Shown in pieces: positions 50,719 through 61,669 of a stretch of DNA of 64,000 nt. Source of the stretch: Alloascoidea africana. Lineage: Eukaryota > Ascomycota > Alloascoideomycetes > Alloascoideales > Alloascoideaceae. A program made the translations under genes and the position numbers. The DNA lies in the NCBI GenBank assembly GCA_030581615.1, contig JAKTTT010000007.1, forward strand, positions 310,001 to 374,000, given 5' to 3'. The notes beneath the pieces were generated by a model. The model had not been told where the DNA came from. It saw only the letters and a list, made by a program, of their open reading frames with translations, and made no database searches. How positions within the stretch are numbered: the first letter of the stretch is position 1; each line of letters begins with the position of its first letter.

Positions 50719-53131
50719 ATGGATGCTACCAAATCAATCAACCAAAACAATGTTAAGGATGACAAGACAAGTTTATTGATTAAACCCATGCTTCAAGAGA
50801 GTGAAATTGAAGTGGCTCAATTCGGAGTGTCAGGGGATTCACGCGAAGCTTATGATCACGACCTTGACCCAGACCGGGCTACAAACTCAGACAGATTTAG
50901 GGTATGCTTGAATTCCTCCCTTTTATTTGCCCTATACTAACCATCTCATCTAATAGCTGTTACAGTTAGAAAGCATACTGGTCCCAATCATTCTAACATG
51001 CCTTGCAGCATTGACCAGGCTCTACAACATTGGAGCAGCTGACTATGTGATCTGGGATGAAGCCCATTTTGGAAAATTCGCTTCTTTCTACCTTAGACAC
51101 ACATTTTATCATGATGTTCATCCACCTTTAGGTAAAATTCTAATCGCTTTGTCGGGTTATCTTTCGGGATTTGATGGTTCCTACAAGTTTGATGATCTAG
51201 ACAAGTTCCCAGAATCTTTTAACCATGTTGGAATGAGATCGATCAATTCTGTCTTTAGCATACTCTGTGTTCCACTTGCATATTACACCGCTAAAGAGTT
51301 GAAACTATCTCTAGCAGCCGTCTGGTTTACCTCAGTCATGGTGCTTTGTGAGAACAGCTTTGTGTGTCTGGGGCATTTCATAGTTTTGGATTCGATGCTT
51401 CTTTTCTTCACAGGTACTACACTATACACACTTGTAAAGTTTCACAACTGTACAATTGCTACAAACGGCAACCGGAAAGATTTTACTTTACAATGGTGGA
51501 TTTGGCTGATATGGAATGGTGTTTCAATAGGTCTTGTTTGTAGTATCAAAATGGTTGGACTATTGGCAATGTCATTGGTGGGGATCTATACAATTATACA
51601 ACTCTGGAACTTGATTGCAAATCAATCTCTTTCTCCAAAACAGTATTTTTGTCATTGGATCGCACGGATATTTGCCCTGTTAACCATCCCTTTTATAATC
51701 TATGCTTCATGTTTCAAAATTCACTTTAAATTACTGTACAAGTCTGGACCGGGAGCTTCAGTTATGAGCTCGATTTTCCAAGCTGGATTAGAAAAAACCG
51801 ATGTTAAACCTGGATTTCGAGATGTTGCTGTGGGATCGGCAGTCACTATCAAAAGTTACAATTACGGCGGCTATTTGCATTCACACGACTACGCCTATCC
51901 AGCTGAATCAGAACAATTTCAAGTTACAATGTACTACTTTAAGGATTCAAATAATAAATGGTTATTTGAAAGGAAAAGAGGGGATGAAGCTTTTGACGAG
52001 GACGATCCTATTGAACTGATTGAAAATGGAAAGACGATTCGCCTAGTACACTTTGTTTTAGGCGGGAATCTGTATACACATGAAATCCAAGCTCCTATAA
52101 CATATACTGAAAACGAGATCTCCGTTTATTGGGACGAAGAAATTCGCGATGAAAAAGACAATTGGATTGTGGAGATGGTAAAGACCATCGGAGATGAGGA
52201 CGAAAACGTTCTCCATCCAGTAACTTCAATTTTCAGACTAAGATCAGAAAAGCTCGGTTGTTACCTAGTGGACACAGGTCAAGCTTTACCACACTGGGCG
52301 TCGGGCCAAGGCGAAGTTGTTTGTTCAAAGAATGTACCCATTGATCACAAATCTTCTTGGTGGAATGTGGAGTACCATGTGAATTATGACATGACCACGT
52401 ACTCTGCGGAATTTGAACTTCCCAAGGAATCTTTCTGGAAGAGCTTTATTGATTTAAATTACAATATGATCATGACAAATAAATTCTTACTTCCTGACCC
52501 TGAAATGCGAGAAAATGCTGCGTCTTCTGCTTGGGAGTGGCCTATTTTGTATAGAGGAATAAGGCTAAGTGGATGGGACCACAACGACGCAAAGTACTAT
52601 CTGCTTGGATCTCCAGCAGTTGTATGGGGAAGCTCATTAGCTCTGGTGGCGTTTGCACTGAGTACGTTTATCTACCTGTGTCGTTGGAAGCGGCAGTTCA
52701 GCGATTTTAACGCTGATAGTTGGAATCATTACAAGATTGCTGGAATCTACCCCTTTCTCGGATGGTTCCTACAATATGTGCCGTATTTGTTTGTGGCAAG
52801 AGTCACCTACGCCCATCATTATCTCCCTGCCCTGTATTTTGCTATATTTGTTTTCGCCTTTGTTATTGATCATTTCACACTCACGCTGTTGAGAGGTGCA
52901 GAAACCGTTGATGGCACCAGGGACAAGGACAAGGACAAGGTCCCGCTGAGAAAACGCAAAACCAAGATTGTCCTTTATGTGTATGTCTACTTTCTTCTCA
53001 TTTCCCTTATTATCTACTCGTTTGTTTACTTTTCTCCGATAAGTTTGGGGATGTCGGGACCGGCAAAGAATTACCGGTACTTGGAGTGGCTTGACTCTTG
53101 GAACATAGGCGATGAGTGGGAATGGGCGTAA
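50719..53131 (+). CDS. Protein O-mannosyltransferase, PMT2/PMT6 subfamily
   Basis: Two exons: 50719-50901 and 50957-53131 (785 residues). The intron has donor GTATGC and a perfect TACTAAC. A second in-frame acceptor at 50966 would drop Leu-Leu-Gln. The first luminal loop has the catalytic DE motif at D95-E96 (WDEAHFGKFASFY) and DVHPPLGK. Mid-protein MIR repeats begin at VGSAVTIKSYNYGGYLHSH. The C-terminal half holds several membrane spans, including FLGWFLQYVPYLFVARVTYAHHYLPALY, whose core is family-typical. The GASVMSSIFQAGLE box before the MIR region places it with the PMT2/3/6 group, not PMT1 or PMT4; exact orthology is unsure. Known role: transfers mannose from dolichol-phosphate-mannose to Ser/Thr of proteins in the ER lumen. 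The Lys/Asp run near ~710 is a cytosolic loop. Confidence 0.9.
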
Positions 53132-53389
53132 CACATAGACAGACATTGTATAACAGCTATAGCATTAGCAAGTTTATTCTCTAGTCTTGAATATCTGACA
53201 GTCTAAGACTCTTGGCGCAGGGTCTCCGATACGAGGTGTGTAAAGGTGGAATCATCCAATTATATGAATGTGGTGTGTGGCTCAACGCTCCTTTGGGGAG
53301 TGGAACTTGTTGAGTTTTTGGCTCCACATTCTCTTGCGCCTTTTTTTCTTCTGCCACCTCCCATTGTTCTCCTTCCTGTTGATCTCCAA

Positions 53390-54755
53390 ATGTCAGAAGA
53401 AGCCATACTTCCCGAAGGAGTAGATCCTTCTTATGTTCTACTCAAGAGACTGGACAGCTGGACACACACCTTCACCCTCCTCTATGATTATGTAGATGCT
53501 CAGCTGCAGATGCAATCAGCCATCACCAGGTCTCTAGACAAAGTGAACAAGTCCATTGCGGATAGGTATGATGAGCTTTTGTGTGCCCATGATGGGAACT
53601 AGCAGTTTCATTTCTAACAGGTTATGAGTGAACCATAGCCCCCGGTTTGATGCCTCCATGGATCCTCCAAACTATGTTGGAGACCCCACGTTATCTCAGT
53701 CTCCAGCAACTCCTGGTCCACAAACTGGCGGCATTGACGGAGCATTCAAGTTGCTCCGAAACAGAACCACCCTGTTGTTGAACAAATCTGGGGAAACAGA
53801 ACATGGAATTAAGAAAAACATTTTGCCTGAGCTGAAACGAGAGCTTTCTGAAATCGACAAACAGCGTAAGACTCTCCAGAAAACAAGCATAAAAATGTCA
53901 AAAGAGGTGGATCAGGCTAAACAGATAACGCAACGGGATTTAGAGAAATTGGGCAGCTCCACTTCGGGATTTGCAACCTCCACTAAAGTCGAGCCTAAAA
54001 TGGACCCTTACATTGTCCACAGATTAGTTCTACATGATATTGAAAGCCAAATACAAAAGGAAAACAATCTCACTGATAGCATTTTGCTGACTGAGCAAAC
54101 GTTTTTATTTCTGGAGCGTCAATTGATTAAAAGCATCCAACAATGCTTCACTTTATTGACTCAACTGAAGATTGAATATCTCAATGCTGAGACTGATTCT
54201 TTTTCATCAGCGGCAAATGCCTTCAACTCCATTCCGGATGATTACGAATGGCAGGGCTTTTGCAGAATGCATCAAGATATTCTGGTCAAGCCCGATCATC
54301 CAAAACGCAAAATAGAAAATGTGACGTTTGCAAACAAGGACCATCTCTCTACTTTACCACTAGTAGAAGGTATTTTACAGCGGAAGGAAGGAAAGTTGAT
54401 GAAATCATATTCTTCTGGTTATTACGTTGTTACGAGATGTAGATATCTACACCAGTTTAAATCCGAGGACAAATATCGTGATTTTGAGCCCGAGCTCTCA
54501 ATCTATTTGCCAGAAGCAAGCGTTGGAACGCCAACGACCCAAGAATCAGGCAAGCACAAGTTTAAAATTGTGGCAAAGGACTCTTTGAAGTTTGTTGGAA
54601 CGAAACACACGTATGAATTTAAAGCCTCGACTTATGATGAACTCCGAACATGGTATGACGCTATTAAGGAAGCTTCTGGTATTGATGTCAGTGGTGGCAG
54701 CAGTTTTGGTAGCCCTGAAAACAACGCATATGATAATCGATCCTCGTTTTCATGA
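53390..54755 (+). CDS. Slm1/Slm2-like PtdIns(4,5)P2-binding TORC2 effector (BAR-like + PH)
   Basis: Two exons: 53390-53565 and 53639-54755 (donor GTATGA, branch CTAAC, acceptor CATAG; intron 73 nt), 430 residues. Exon 1 has DPSYVLLKRLDSWTHTFTLL, the start of the helical F-BAR-like region. The join gives SIADSPRFDAS, similar to the ISxPFFDA step of Slm proteins. Helices continue through FKLLRNRTTLLLNKSGETEH to about residue 250. A PH domain spans ~260-385 (LVEGILQRKEGKLMKSYSSG, YYVVTRCRYLHQFKS, and WYDAIKEASG at the end). Known role: binds PtdIns(4,5)P2, senses membrane stress at eisosomes and feeds TORC2 and calcineurin signalling. The frame stays open 48 codons upstream to another ATG (53246); the later ATG fits better. 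Confidence 0.88.
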
Positions 54756-55196
54756 TGCAGTTTAGATGATTTAGAACTAAATGGACTTTGAAAAAGAAAA
54801 TACTTGATAAAAAAAGAACTTTTTAGAGTGTATATACATTGGAATATAAACGACCTAATTGTTTAATTGGCAACAACCTTTTGGCGTAAGCAATGTTTGT
54901 TTGGAATGACTATTTCTCAATCGGTGGTCATACGAGCACCCTCTGTGATAGTCAAACCTATCTCATCTATGCTGAGAGGCTCACAGAGTTTTAAATGTTT
55001 CGACAGTTATTATAGTTAGACAGAAGGTTGGTACAAAACCCTATCCACTTTAAACACCAAAACGGGTAATGCAAGTCACACTGTACCATTTACGCTTGAT
55101 GTGTATATTTCAGAACGTGAAGAATCACCACTTTTGATTTAGTGACGGAGGCTCTTGTCAGCGTTACAGAAGCATCGGCACTTGACTTTAACGACA
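54756..55196. other. Intergenic region, RPL13 promoter
   Basis: 441 bp without coding signal. A short stretch near 54935-54995 has weak C/D-box-like elements, judged insufficient for a snoRNA call. Confidence 0.6.
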
Positions 55197-56020
55197 ATGG
55201 GTGAGTGACTTTATGAAATTTGAGGAGGAATGGCTGGGATAGAATCTCTTTTCAATAAAACTTGGGCGAATTTGGGTTAAAACGACCACGAACGTTAGAG
55301 AATGTTATCTCAGTTGATCTTTCAAAGAGAGACATAATTTGAATTATAAAGGTCTAAAATTCTAACATTGGGATTCTCATTTTAGCTATCTCCAAAAACA
55401 ACGCTATCCAGAGAAACCATTTCAGAAAGCACTGGCAAGAAAGAGTCAAGACTCATTTCGACCAGGCCGGAAAGAAGGCTTCTCGCCGTACTGCCAGAGC
55501 TAAGAAGGCTGCTTTGATTGCTCCTCGACCTCTCGACCTACTTCGACCAATCGTCAGAGCCCCAACCATCAAATACAACAGAAAGGTTCGTGCTGGAAAG
55601 GGATTCACTTTCGAAGAAATCAAAGCTGTTGGCCTCACTCACCAGTATGCCAGAACCATTGGTATTGCAGTCGACCACAGGAGACAGAACAGATCAGTTG
55701 AAGGATTCGAAGCCAATGTTGAAAGATTGAAGGAATACCTGGCCAGACTTATTGTCTTCCCTCGCAAGGCCGGCAAGCCCAAGAAGGGTGATGCTTCTGC
55801 TGAAGAGATTGCTTCTGCCAAACAGATTGTTTCTGCTGCTGCATCTTTCCCCATCACCTCTGTACCAAGCGGTGTTGAGTCAAGAGCTATCACTGCTGAA
55901 GCCAAGAACGTAGATGCTTACAGGACGTTGCGTCTAGCAAGATCCGATGCCAGATACAAGGGCATTCGCGAGAAACGTGCCAGAGAGAAGGCCGAGGCTG
56001 AGGCTGATAAGAAGAAATAA
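55197..56020 (+). CDS. RPL13: 60S ribosomal protein eL13
   Basis: Two exons: 55197-55200 (ATGG) and 55386-56020, separated by a 185-nt intron (GTGAGT donor, TTCTAACA branch, TTTTAG acceptor). Product 212 residues. It starts [18 protein letters not shown], with the basic [18 protein letters not shown] segment, then [20 protein letters not shown] and [16 protein letters not shown], near-invariant in eL13. Known role: structural protein of the large subunit. An intron just after the start codon is typical of yeast ribosomal protein genes. I saw no C/D-box pair in the intron. Confidence 0.97.
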
Positions 56021-56684
56021 TGGAGAGAGCCAACTGCAAATGCTTAAAGTGGTTTTTGTTATGTATTGTTTTAGATTGTCCATTAATAAAAAGGAATCAC
56101 ATTTATCACATTCTCCTTTTCTCCCCCAGCGTTTGGATCAAAGCGCTCCTGTAGTGGATATTGGCATAAATGTTCAGACATAGGAATCTCAATTTCAAAA
56201 ACTTGATTTCCATTTTTACCAAAGTTGCTTGTCCCCTATAAACTGCTACTATTAACTTAAACCACTATGCTTTTTATTTCTATACGTGCAATCAAATCGA
56301 CAGCTGAAAAATAGAATGCTAATTTCCAGGGAAGTTTTTTGAAAATGCAACCATAAGTGTAAAAAAAAACGAAAATACAATAGTAGAACAAAAACAAAGG
56401 ACAAGCAAATTTTGGTCTAATAGCAATTGCTTACACATTTGGGGAACTACCTCTTCCACAAGAACATGAGGTAGAATGATATGGGAGGGGTGTTGAAAAG
56501 TTCAGTGAACTAGAGAAAAAACGACAAAACAAAAGTAACTGGAGAAACAAAGGAGATAATACATCACAAATCATATTCATCAAGGGTATCTGAGAAATTA
56601 GAGCATAAACTATCAATAACCGGAAGGGTCCAAGAAATAGTCTGCAGCTTGAGGTACGACAAGGCTAGTTTCTCCCTGAATGAT
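56021..56684. other. Convergent 3' intergenic region
   Basis: Between RPL13 and the cyclin gene. AT-rich, nothing recognised. Confidence 0.7.
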
Positions 56685-58272
56685 TTAGCTGCTCATAAGT
56701 TTCATCCATTTTTGTACAAATGCAGACGCCCTTCTCAATCGTCGTTCTAAATATTTTTCAAAGATGGCCTTGTGATGCTCCTCAGGCTGTTCACAGCACT
56801 CAAGCAAAAGCCTAGCTAATGGCTCCAATTGCCGTTCTGTGTACCCTGAATAGTAGACATGAGCAGGCGTCCATTCTCCACCATCCCGATTCAACATTTT
56901 CCTAGATAAGAAGTGAGCGCCAGCGGCAAGCCAACTTGGTGGAGCTGCCACCAGTTTGGGGTCCATGATAGAGATCTCCAAAAGGTATTTTGCTAAACTT
57001 CTCGTCTCTAGATCGTAATCATCAGCTTTGCTCGTCCGACGTAGAAAAGACATTGGGCCGGGCCAGGCAAGGTCGTACTCAAGTATGTCTATCATAAATT
57101 TCTCAGCACGTAATAATTCTTCAATGGTATATGCATTATCAACCATGTATGCAATATCTTGGACTGAAGGGTAGTTTATCTCTTCAAATTTGGCTGCTGT
57201 AAAGAGGGCAACTGCCCCTACAAGTTGGAACTTGCTTAGTGATACCTTTCGCCTTGACAAAAATCGATCCACATAGTTTACTGTCAAGAAAAGTGTCTCT
57301 GGCAATAGGTTAAACCTCAAGTGGACCTGTACCAGCCAATCAACAAGAATAGATCTCATTTCCCATTCTAGTTCATCTTGTTGATTCATATAGTTGGGAT
57401 CCGGCCTCATACGTTCTTCTAGCTCTCTGGTGTACCTAAAGATTTCATTGCTGTATTCTGTAACCATTGCAACGTCGCCAATATCTTCGTCATCTTCATC
57501 GAGTGCCAGTGTGCCATCTTCGTTTTCAAATTGGGAAGTAACAAGGTTTAGCTCCGCAATGTCTGACTGCGACCATGATGGATATCCCTGGTCAATATCT
57601 GAATCTTCTTGATATAGTTCTTCATCGTAATCAATAGCTTCATCCTCTTCATTTGGGATTTTATCCATTCCATCGCCTGCTCTTGTCTCCTCAAGCTCTG
57701 AGCTTGATTCATCCATGTCGTCATCATAATCAATAGTAGTCTCGGCTCCATACTCCTCTTGAGTATCAATTCTAGCAGAAAGAATTCCCCGAGACTTTTT
57801 CCCAGAAGAGTGTAATGGCTTGTCTATTTCCTTTCCATCTCTCCAGTTGGTCTTTTTTATGATCCGATTCGAAGACCTCAATGCTGATTCAGAATGTGTT
57901 CTGGATGCTCGCAAACTTGTCTTTTGTGCTGCTTCTTTTAGTTCCTCTTCATCTTGAACATATACTTGAATACGCTGCTTGTTGCTAGCTTTCTTTGCAG
58001 CTGTTGATTTGCTAGACTGGATGTTGCTTGTTGTTGAGGTTATGTCACAGAGAGCAACCCTTCTTCTGGACTGGACATGCTCTGTTTTTCTTGGAGACTT
58101 TTTCTGACGGTATGAATTCTTAAAAGAGAAGTTATTCTCAGCGTTATTCTCATATCCTGTCCGTTTTCCCGGTAATTGAGCAAGATTTTCCTAAAAGATG
58201 GAGATTCAATGTTAGGAAAAAAGTCAACATAAATGAAATAAAACACAAAAGAGTACAGCGTACAGTTTTCAT
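56685..58272 (-). CDS. B-type mitotic cyclin (Clb1/Clb2 type)
   Basis: Exon 2 (58190-56685) is certain; exon 1 (58272-58264, ATGAAAACT) is inferred from a GTACGC donor, a CCTAACATT branch and a CTTTTAG acceptor; the intron is 73 nt. Product 504 residues. The destruction box RRVALCDIT starts near residue 46, which shows that coding extends well upstream of the first ATG in exon 2. An acidic region (~170-245) precedes two cyclin boxes: MRSILVDWLVQVHLRFNLLP with VNYVDRFLSRR, and SWLAAGAHFLSRKML in the second. Known role: binds Cdk1 to drive G2/M and is degraded by APC/C through the D-box. The weak donor makes exon 1 the least certain part. Length matches Clb2 (491). Confidence 0.9.
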
Positions 58273-58834
58273 GATAAACAAGAATGCTCAAAAATTAATA
58301 AACTAGCCCACTCAGAGTCACTCTAAAAACACAATGCTAGTTCTTTTGGTAGGGCAGTCAACAAATTTTCAGTGTGTTTAGAAGGTAGGACACAAATACC
58401 GTTGACAGTAGCAGAGCAAGATTATATGAAATTAATCTTCTGGAGGGTATTAGTAGGGGAGTGGACCCAAGATGGGAATGTCAAAGTGGTGGGGGGTATA
58501 AGAAGAAAAAAACACAAGAAACTAAAATCAGAGAGCAGAGTCAAGTAGTGTTGAATTGTTTGTTTATATCAAGAAGACACTAGATCGAGAGCAGGCCAAA
58601 AGATAAATAAATAAATCTGCATAATTAAACTAGTATGGCAGGTGTCGGGGGAAACCGAAACCACAAACTCCCGGACCGGACATCCGGGCTTTTTCGGATG
58701 GCGTCATAGCCAAACAAGCGAAAATGATTGATTCTTCTGGGTATTCCGTGGTATGATACGAACTATCACACTGCCTGGAGGGCATTTTGTTTGTCGGACA
58801 TTAACTGAACTATTACTGAACTTGATAGATCGCC
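58273..58834. other. Divergent promoter of the cyclin and FMO genes
   Basis: 562 bp, no gene. Contains a GC-rich inverted repeat near the FMO side. Confidence 0.65.
58670..58688. promoter_or_regulatory. Inverted repeat CCCGGA-N7-TCCGGG
   Basis: A 6-bp perfect inverted repeat with CCG/CGG triplets lies ~150 bp upstream of the FMO start. A CCGGA direct copy sits within the spacer, and a related TTTTTCGGA follows. Possible zinc-cluster binding site; the factor is unknown. Confidence 0.35.
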
Positions 58835-60350
58835 ATGTCTGTTTTTATTAACGTAAAGACTGTTGCCATCATTGGTAAGTTTGACGCACTTTAGTATGTG
58901 TTCATCATATCTCTAACCGTTTGACCTTCTAGGTGCTGGACCCTGTGGAGCTGCAATGGCCAAGGCCCTGTTGGCCGAGGATCATTTTACAAAGATAAAG
59001 CTTTTCGAGAAACGGTCTTCAACGGGAGGTCTATGGAACTATACAGATTTACAGAGTGAGTCGCCAGTGCCTTCTCTTGACCCGAATTTTCGCTTCAGCC
59101 CTATTCCTGTAGATACCAAAACTGAAGATCTTGAGAAGAAGGATAAAGGCTGGGTATGGCCGAGTCCCATGTATACCAACCTCGATACAAATGTCCCCCT
59201 TAGCCTAATGGCCTATAACAAGTCTCCTTTCCCTTCAGATCTTCCCATTTTTGCCGATAGAAGAGATGTGTTGGAGTATATGAAGCATTATGCAGAGGAC
59301 ATTGAGAAGCACGTCAGCTTCAACACATATGTGCTCAATATCGGGAAAACGGGAGATAAATGGGAGGTTGAAACCACAAGTGTTGATGAACTCTCTGATG
59401 ATAATAGGACGGTATCTGTGGAACAATTTGACGCCGTTGCTATTGCCTGTGGATCCTATGATGTTCCCTTTGTGCCAGTGAAAGAGGGCATTGCAGACTG
59501 GAATAAGCTATACCCTGGATCAATATTGCATGCCAGGAGCTATCGCTCAGCTTCTCAGTTTAAGGGCAAACAGGTACTTGTTGTTGGAAACTCAGCCAGT
59601 GGTGGAGATATTGCTTTCCAACTGGCACAAGATCCAACAATAACAGTTTACAAATCCAAAAGGAGCGAATCATCGTTACCCGCTATCCCTGATCCTCGAA
59701 TCCATGACTTGCCTGATATTGTACAATTCCAGACATCAAATAATAACAGATCTATTGAGTTTAAAAATGGTCAAGTAATATCTGGCTTTGATGCTGTTAT
59801 TTTCGCAACAGGGTACCTAAAATCGTTGCCTTTTCTCGGGGAATTGAACGAGGGAGATAAGCCATATGTTACAAACGGTGCTAGAGTGCACAACCTTTAC
59901 AAGCAGGTGATCTCTTTCATTGATCCGACTCTTTCTGTAATCGGACTTCCTCGGTTTGTTCTTCCCACGAGACTCTCTGAGGCTCAGAGTGCGTTTGTTG
60001 CAAGGATTTGGAGTGGAAGATTACAACTCCCGTCAACATCGGTAATGGAGAAATGGGAAATCGACCGCTTGAAAGAAACTGGAGACACGAAAGAATTTCA
60101 TGATTTGAAATATCCTGCTGATGCTGACTACAGTGATGATCTTGCAGATGAAATTCTGAAAGCTAGTGGTCCAGCAGATTTGGGACTCTTTCCAGTGAGA
60201 TGGGATGCAAAAGAAAGACGTTTGAGAGCAGCAATTAAGCCGTTAAAAGAAGGATATGCATTGTATAAAAATGAAAAGGGAAAGCTGGCAACTAGTGTTG
60301 AGGAGCTAATTGATAATGGATATTTCAACTGGCCAGATGAAAGTACTTAA
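58835..60350 (+). CDS. FMO1: Flavin-containing monooxygenase (Fmo1-like)
   Basis: Two exons: 58835-58874 and 58933-60350 (58-nt intron; GTAAGT, TCTAACC, TCTAG), 485 residues. The intron splits the FAD-binding glycine motif, which is restored as VAIIGAGPCGAAMAK (GxGxxG from residue 14). FEKRSSTGGLWNY follows. The NADPH motif is VLVVGNSASGGDIA (~205). VIFATGYLKSLPF is the FATGY box of FMO-type enzymes. Known role in yeast: oxidises glutathione and other thiols, with NADPH, to help oxidative folding in the ER; here no signal sequence is seen, as in other yeasts where the enzyme lies on the cytosolic face. The substrate of this particular homologue is not known. Confidence 0.92.
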
Positions 60351-60897
60351 CCTTTCAATGTTGGTGGTACATAGACAGCCCATTATTATACATCTTTCAA
60401 ATAGATATGAAAGAAAACTGTTTTCTTTTGAAAAGTTGCCACCTATTTTTTCTTTCAACCTAGTCACCATTTCTACCCAACATGCCATTGTGAAGTCAGG
60501 ATAAGACTTTGATTTGCGTAATGCCTCTCCATAAATCGCAACTTGGATGATCCCTCTCATCGCACATCATATATACTATAGAATCAGACGAAATAACCAG
60601 ATATCTACTGTTTTATAGTCTCACAAATAGAGTCATTTCATTTTAGTTTTAGTAAATATAAGTTATAAGCATATAGATATCACTTCATATCGTGGTAGAG
60701 GATTATGACTGTTCCTCTCAAGCAAGCGATGAACTTATACCCCAAAATCCGTAATGAGAAAAAAAAATAACAATTGAAAAAAAAAAAAGTTGAACAAGTA
60801 GTAGTAATAAGAGACGAAACGTAGCAAGCTGACCATTGGCAAACATGCCCACCTAAAATCAAATGATAACATAACCTTTCATGACCCAATTAGTCGT
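60351..60897. other. Convergent 3' intergenic region
   Basis: Between FMO1 and IGO 3' ends. A-rich; no coding signal. Confidence 0.7.
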
Positions 60898-61500
60898 TTA
60901 GCTTTGCATGTCTGCACTCGTGGTCTCTGACAGATGAGAAGGATGGGTAAGGATACTAGGTTGTTGCTGTTGTGTGTCCTCTTGCAATTCAGCATTTGAT
61001 TTTTCTTGGTTTTGTTGGGGAGGAGGAGCACCTTGAGAATGATGGGCCTGTCCTCCAGCGGGAGTGGATATGGGGAATGAGCTATACGCATGCCCGCCAA
61101 CTGATGATATAGAGCCAAATCGGTTGGGCCGGGGCAATGGAATTTTGGAAGGAGTGGGATGTTGAGATCCAGTCGTATCGGAGGTTTTGCCTGCTTTGCT
61201 AAGGGCGTAATCTCCCGAATCAAAATATTTACGCTCCTATTCAAGATGCAAGCCATTAGTTTAGCTGTCTCATTCCTTCTCTAGAATTGTTACATACCTT
61301 GAGTTTTTGTGCCAACAGCTTGTTTGTGCTTGGCAGTTTCCCATACAGTCGGAATAGCCGCTGTTCCTCAGGGGAAAGTGACTTTAGCAAAGGGAAAACC
61401 CGCTAATTAGTAACAGAAAGCTTTAAAAAATCCTGCTTTTTCGTTAATAACATACACTAATGTCCACCTTCTTTGAACGGAGTGGATCAATCGATGACAT
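60898..61500 (-). CDS. IGO1: Endosulfine Igo1/Igo2, PP2A inhibitor of the Greatwall/Rim15 pathway
   Basis: Small gene in three exons: 61500-61456, 61381-61298 and 61236-60898; introns of 74 and 61 nt, both with GTATGT donors and TACTAAT/ACTAAT branches. Product 155 residues (168 in S. cerevisiae Igo1). Joined exons read SLSPEEQRLFRLYGKLPSTN then KLLAQKLKERKYFDSGDYAL. This contains the invariant FDSGDY motif with the regulated Ser at residue 50. The C-terminal half is Gln/Ser-rich. Known role: when Rim15 phosphorylates this Ser, Igo inhibits PP2A-Cdc55, which promotes quiescence entry and mRNA protection, and mitotic entry. An alternative acceptor 21 nt earlier (CTAATTAG) would add RVFPLLK in frame but lies too close to the branch point. 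Confidence 0.93.
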
Positions 61501-61669
61501 TTTGCTCTACTATATGTTGGTGCTCTTTGTGAGTGAAGGACGACGACAAGAAGGGTGTGTAAATCTAGAAACGTTCTAGCGTATTCTTCAGTCTTGTTAG
61601 TGGATGATTTACCCGGATATCAAACTATCCCAACCCCGGCTGTGAAGAGCTTCGGCTGGACTGGGAGAG

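Noticed and set aside
54930-54995. Possible C/D-box snoRNA (GTGATAG ... CTGA with short flanking complementarity)
   Set aside because: The C box deviates from RTGATGA, the C-to-D distance is too short, and the terminal stem is imperfect.
55201-55385. Intronic snoRNA in RPL13
   Set aside because: The 185-nt intron is long enough, but no RTGATGA/CTGA pair or H/ACA signature was found.
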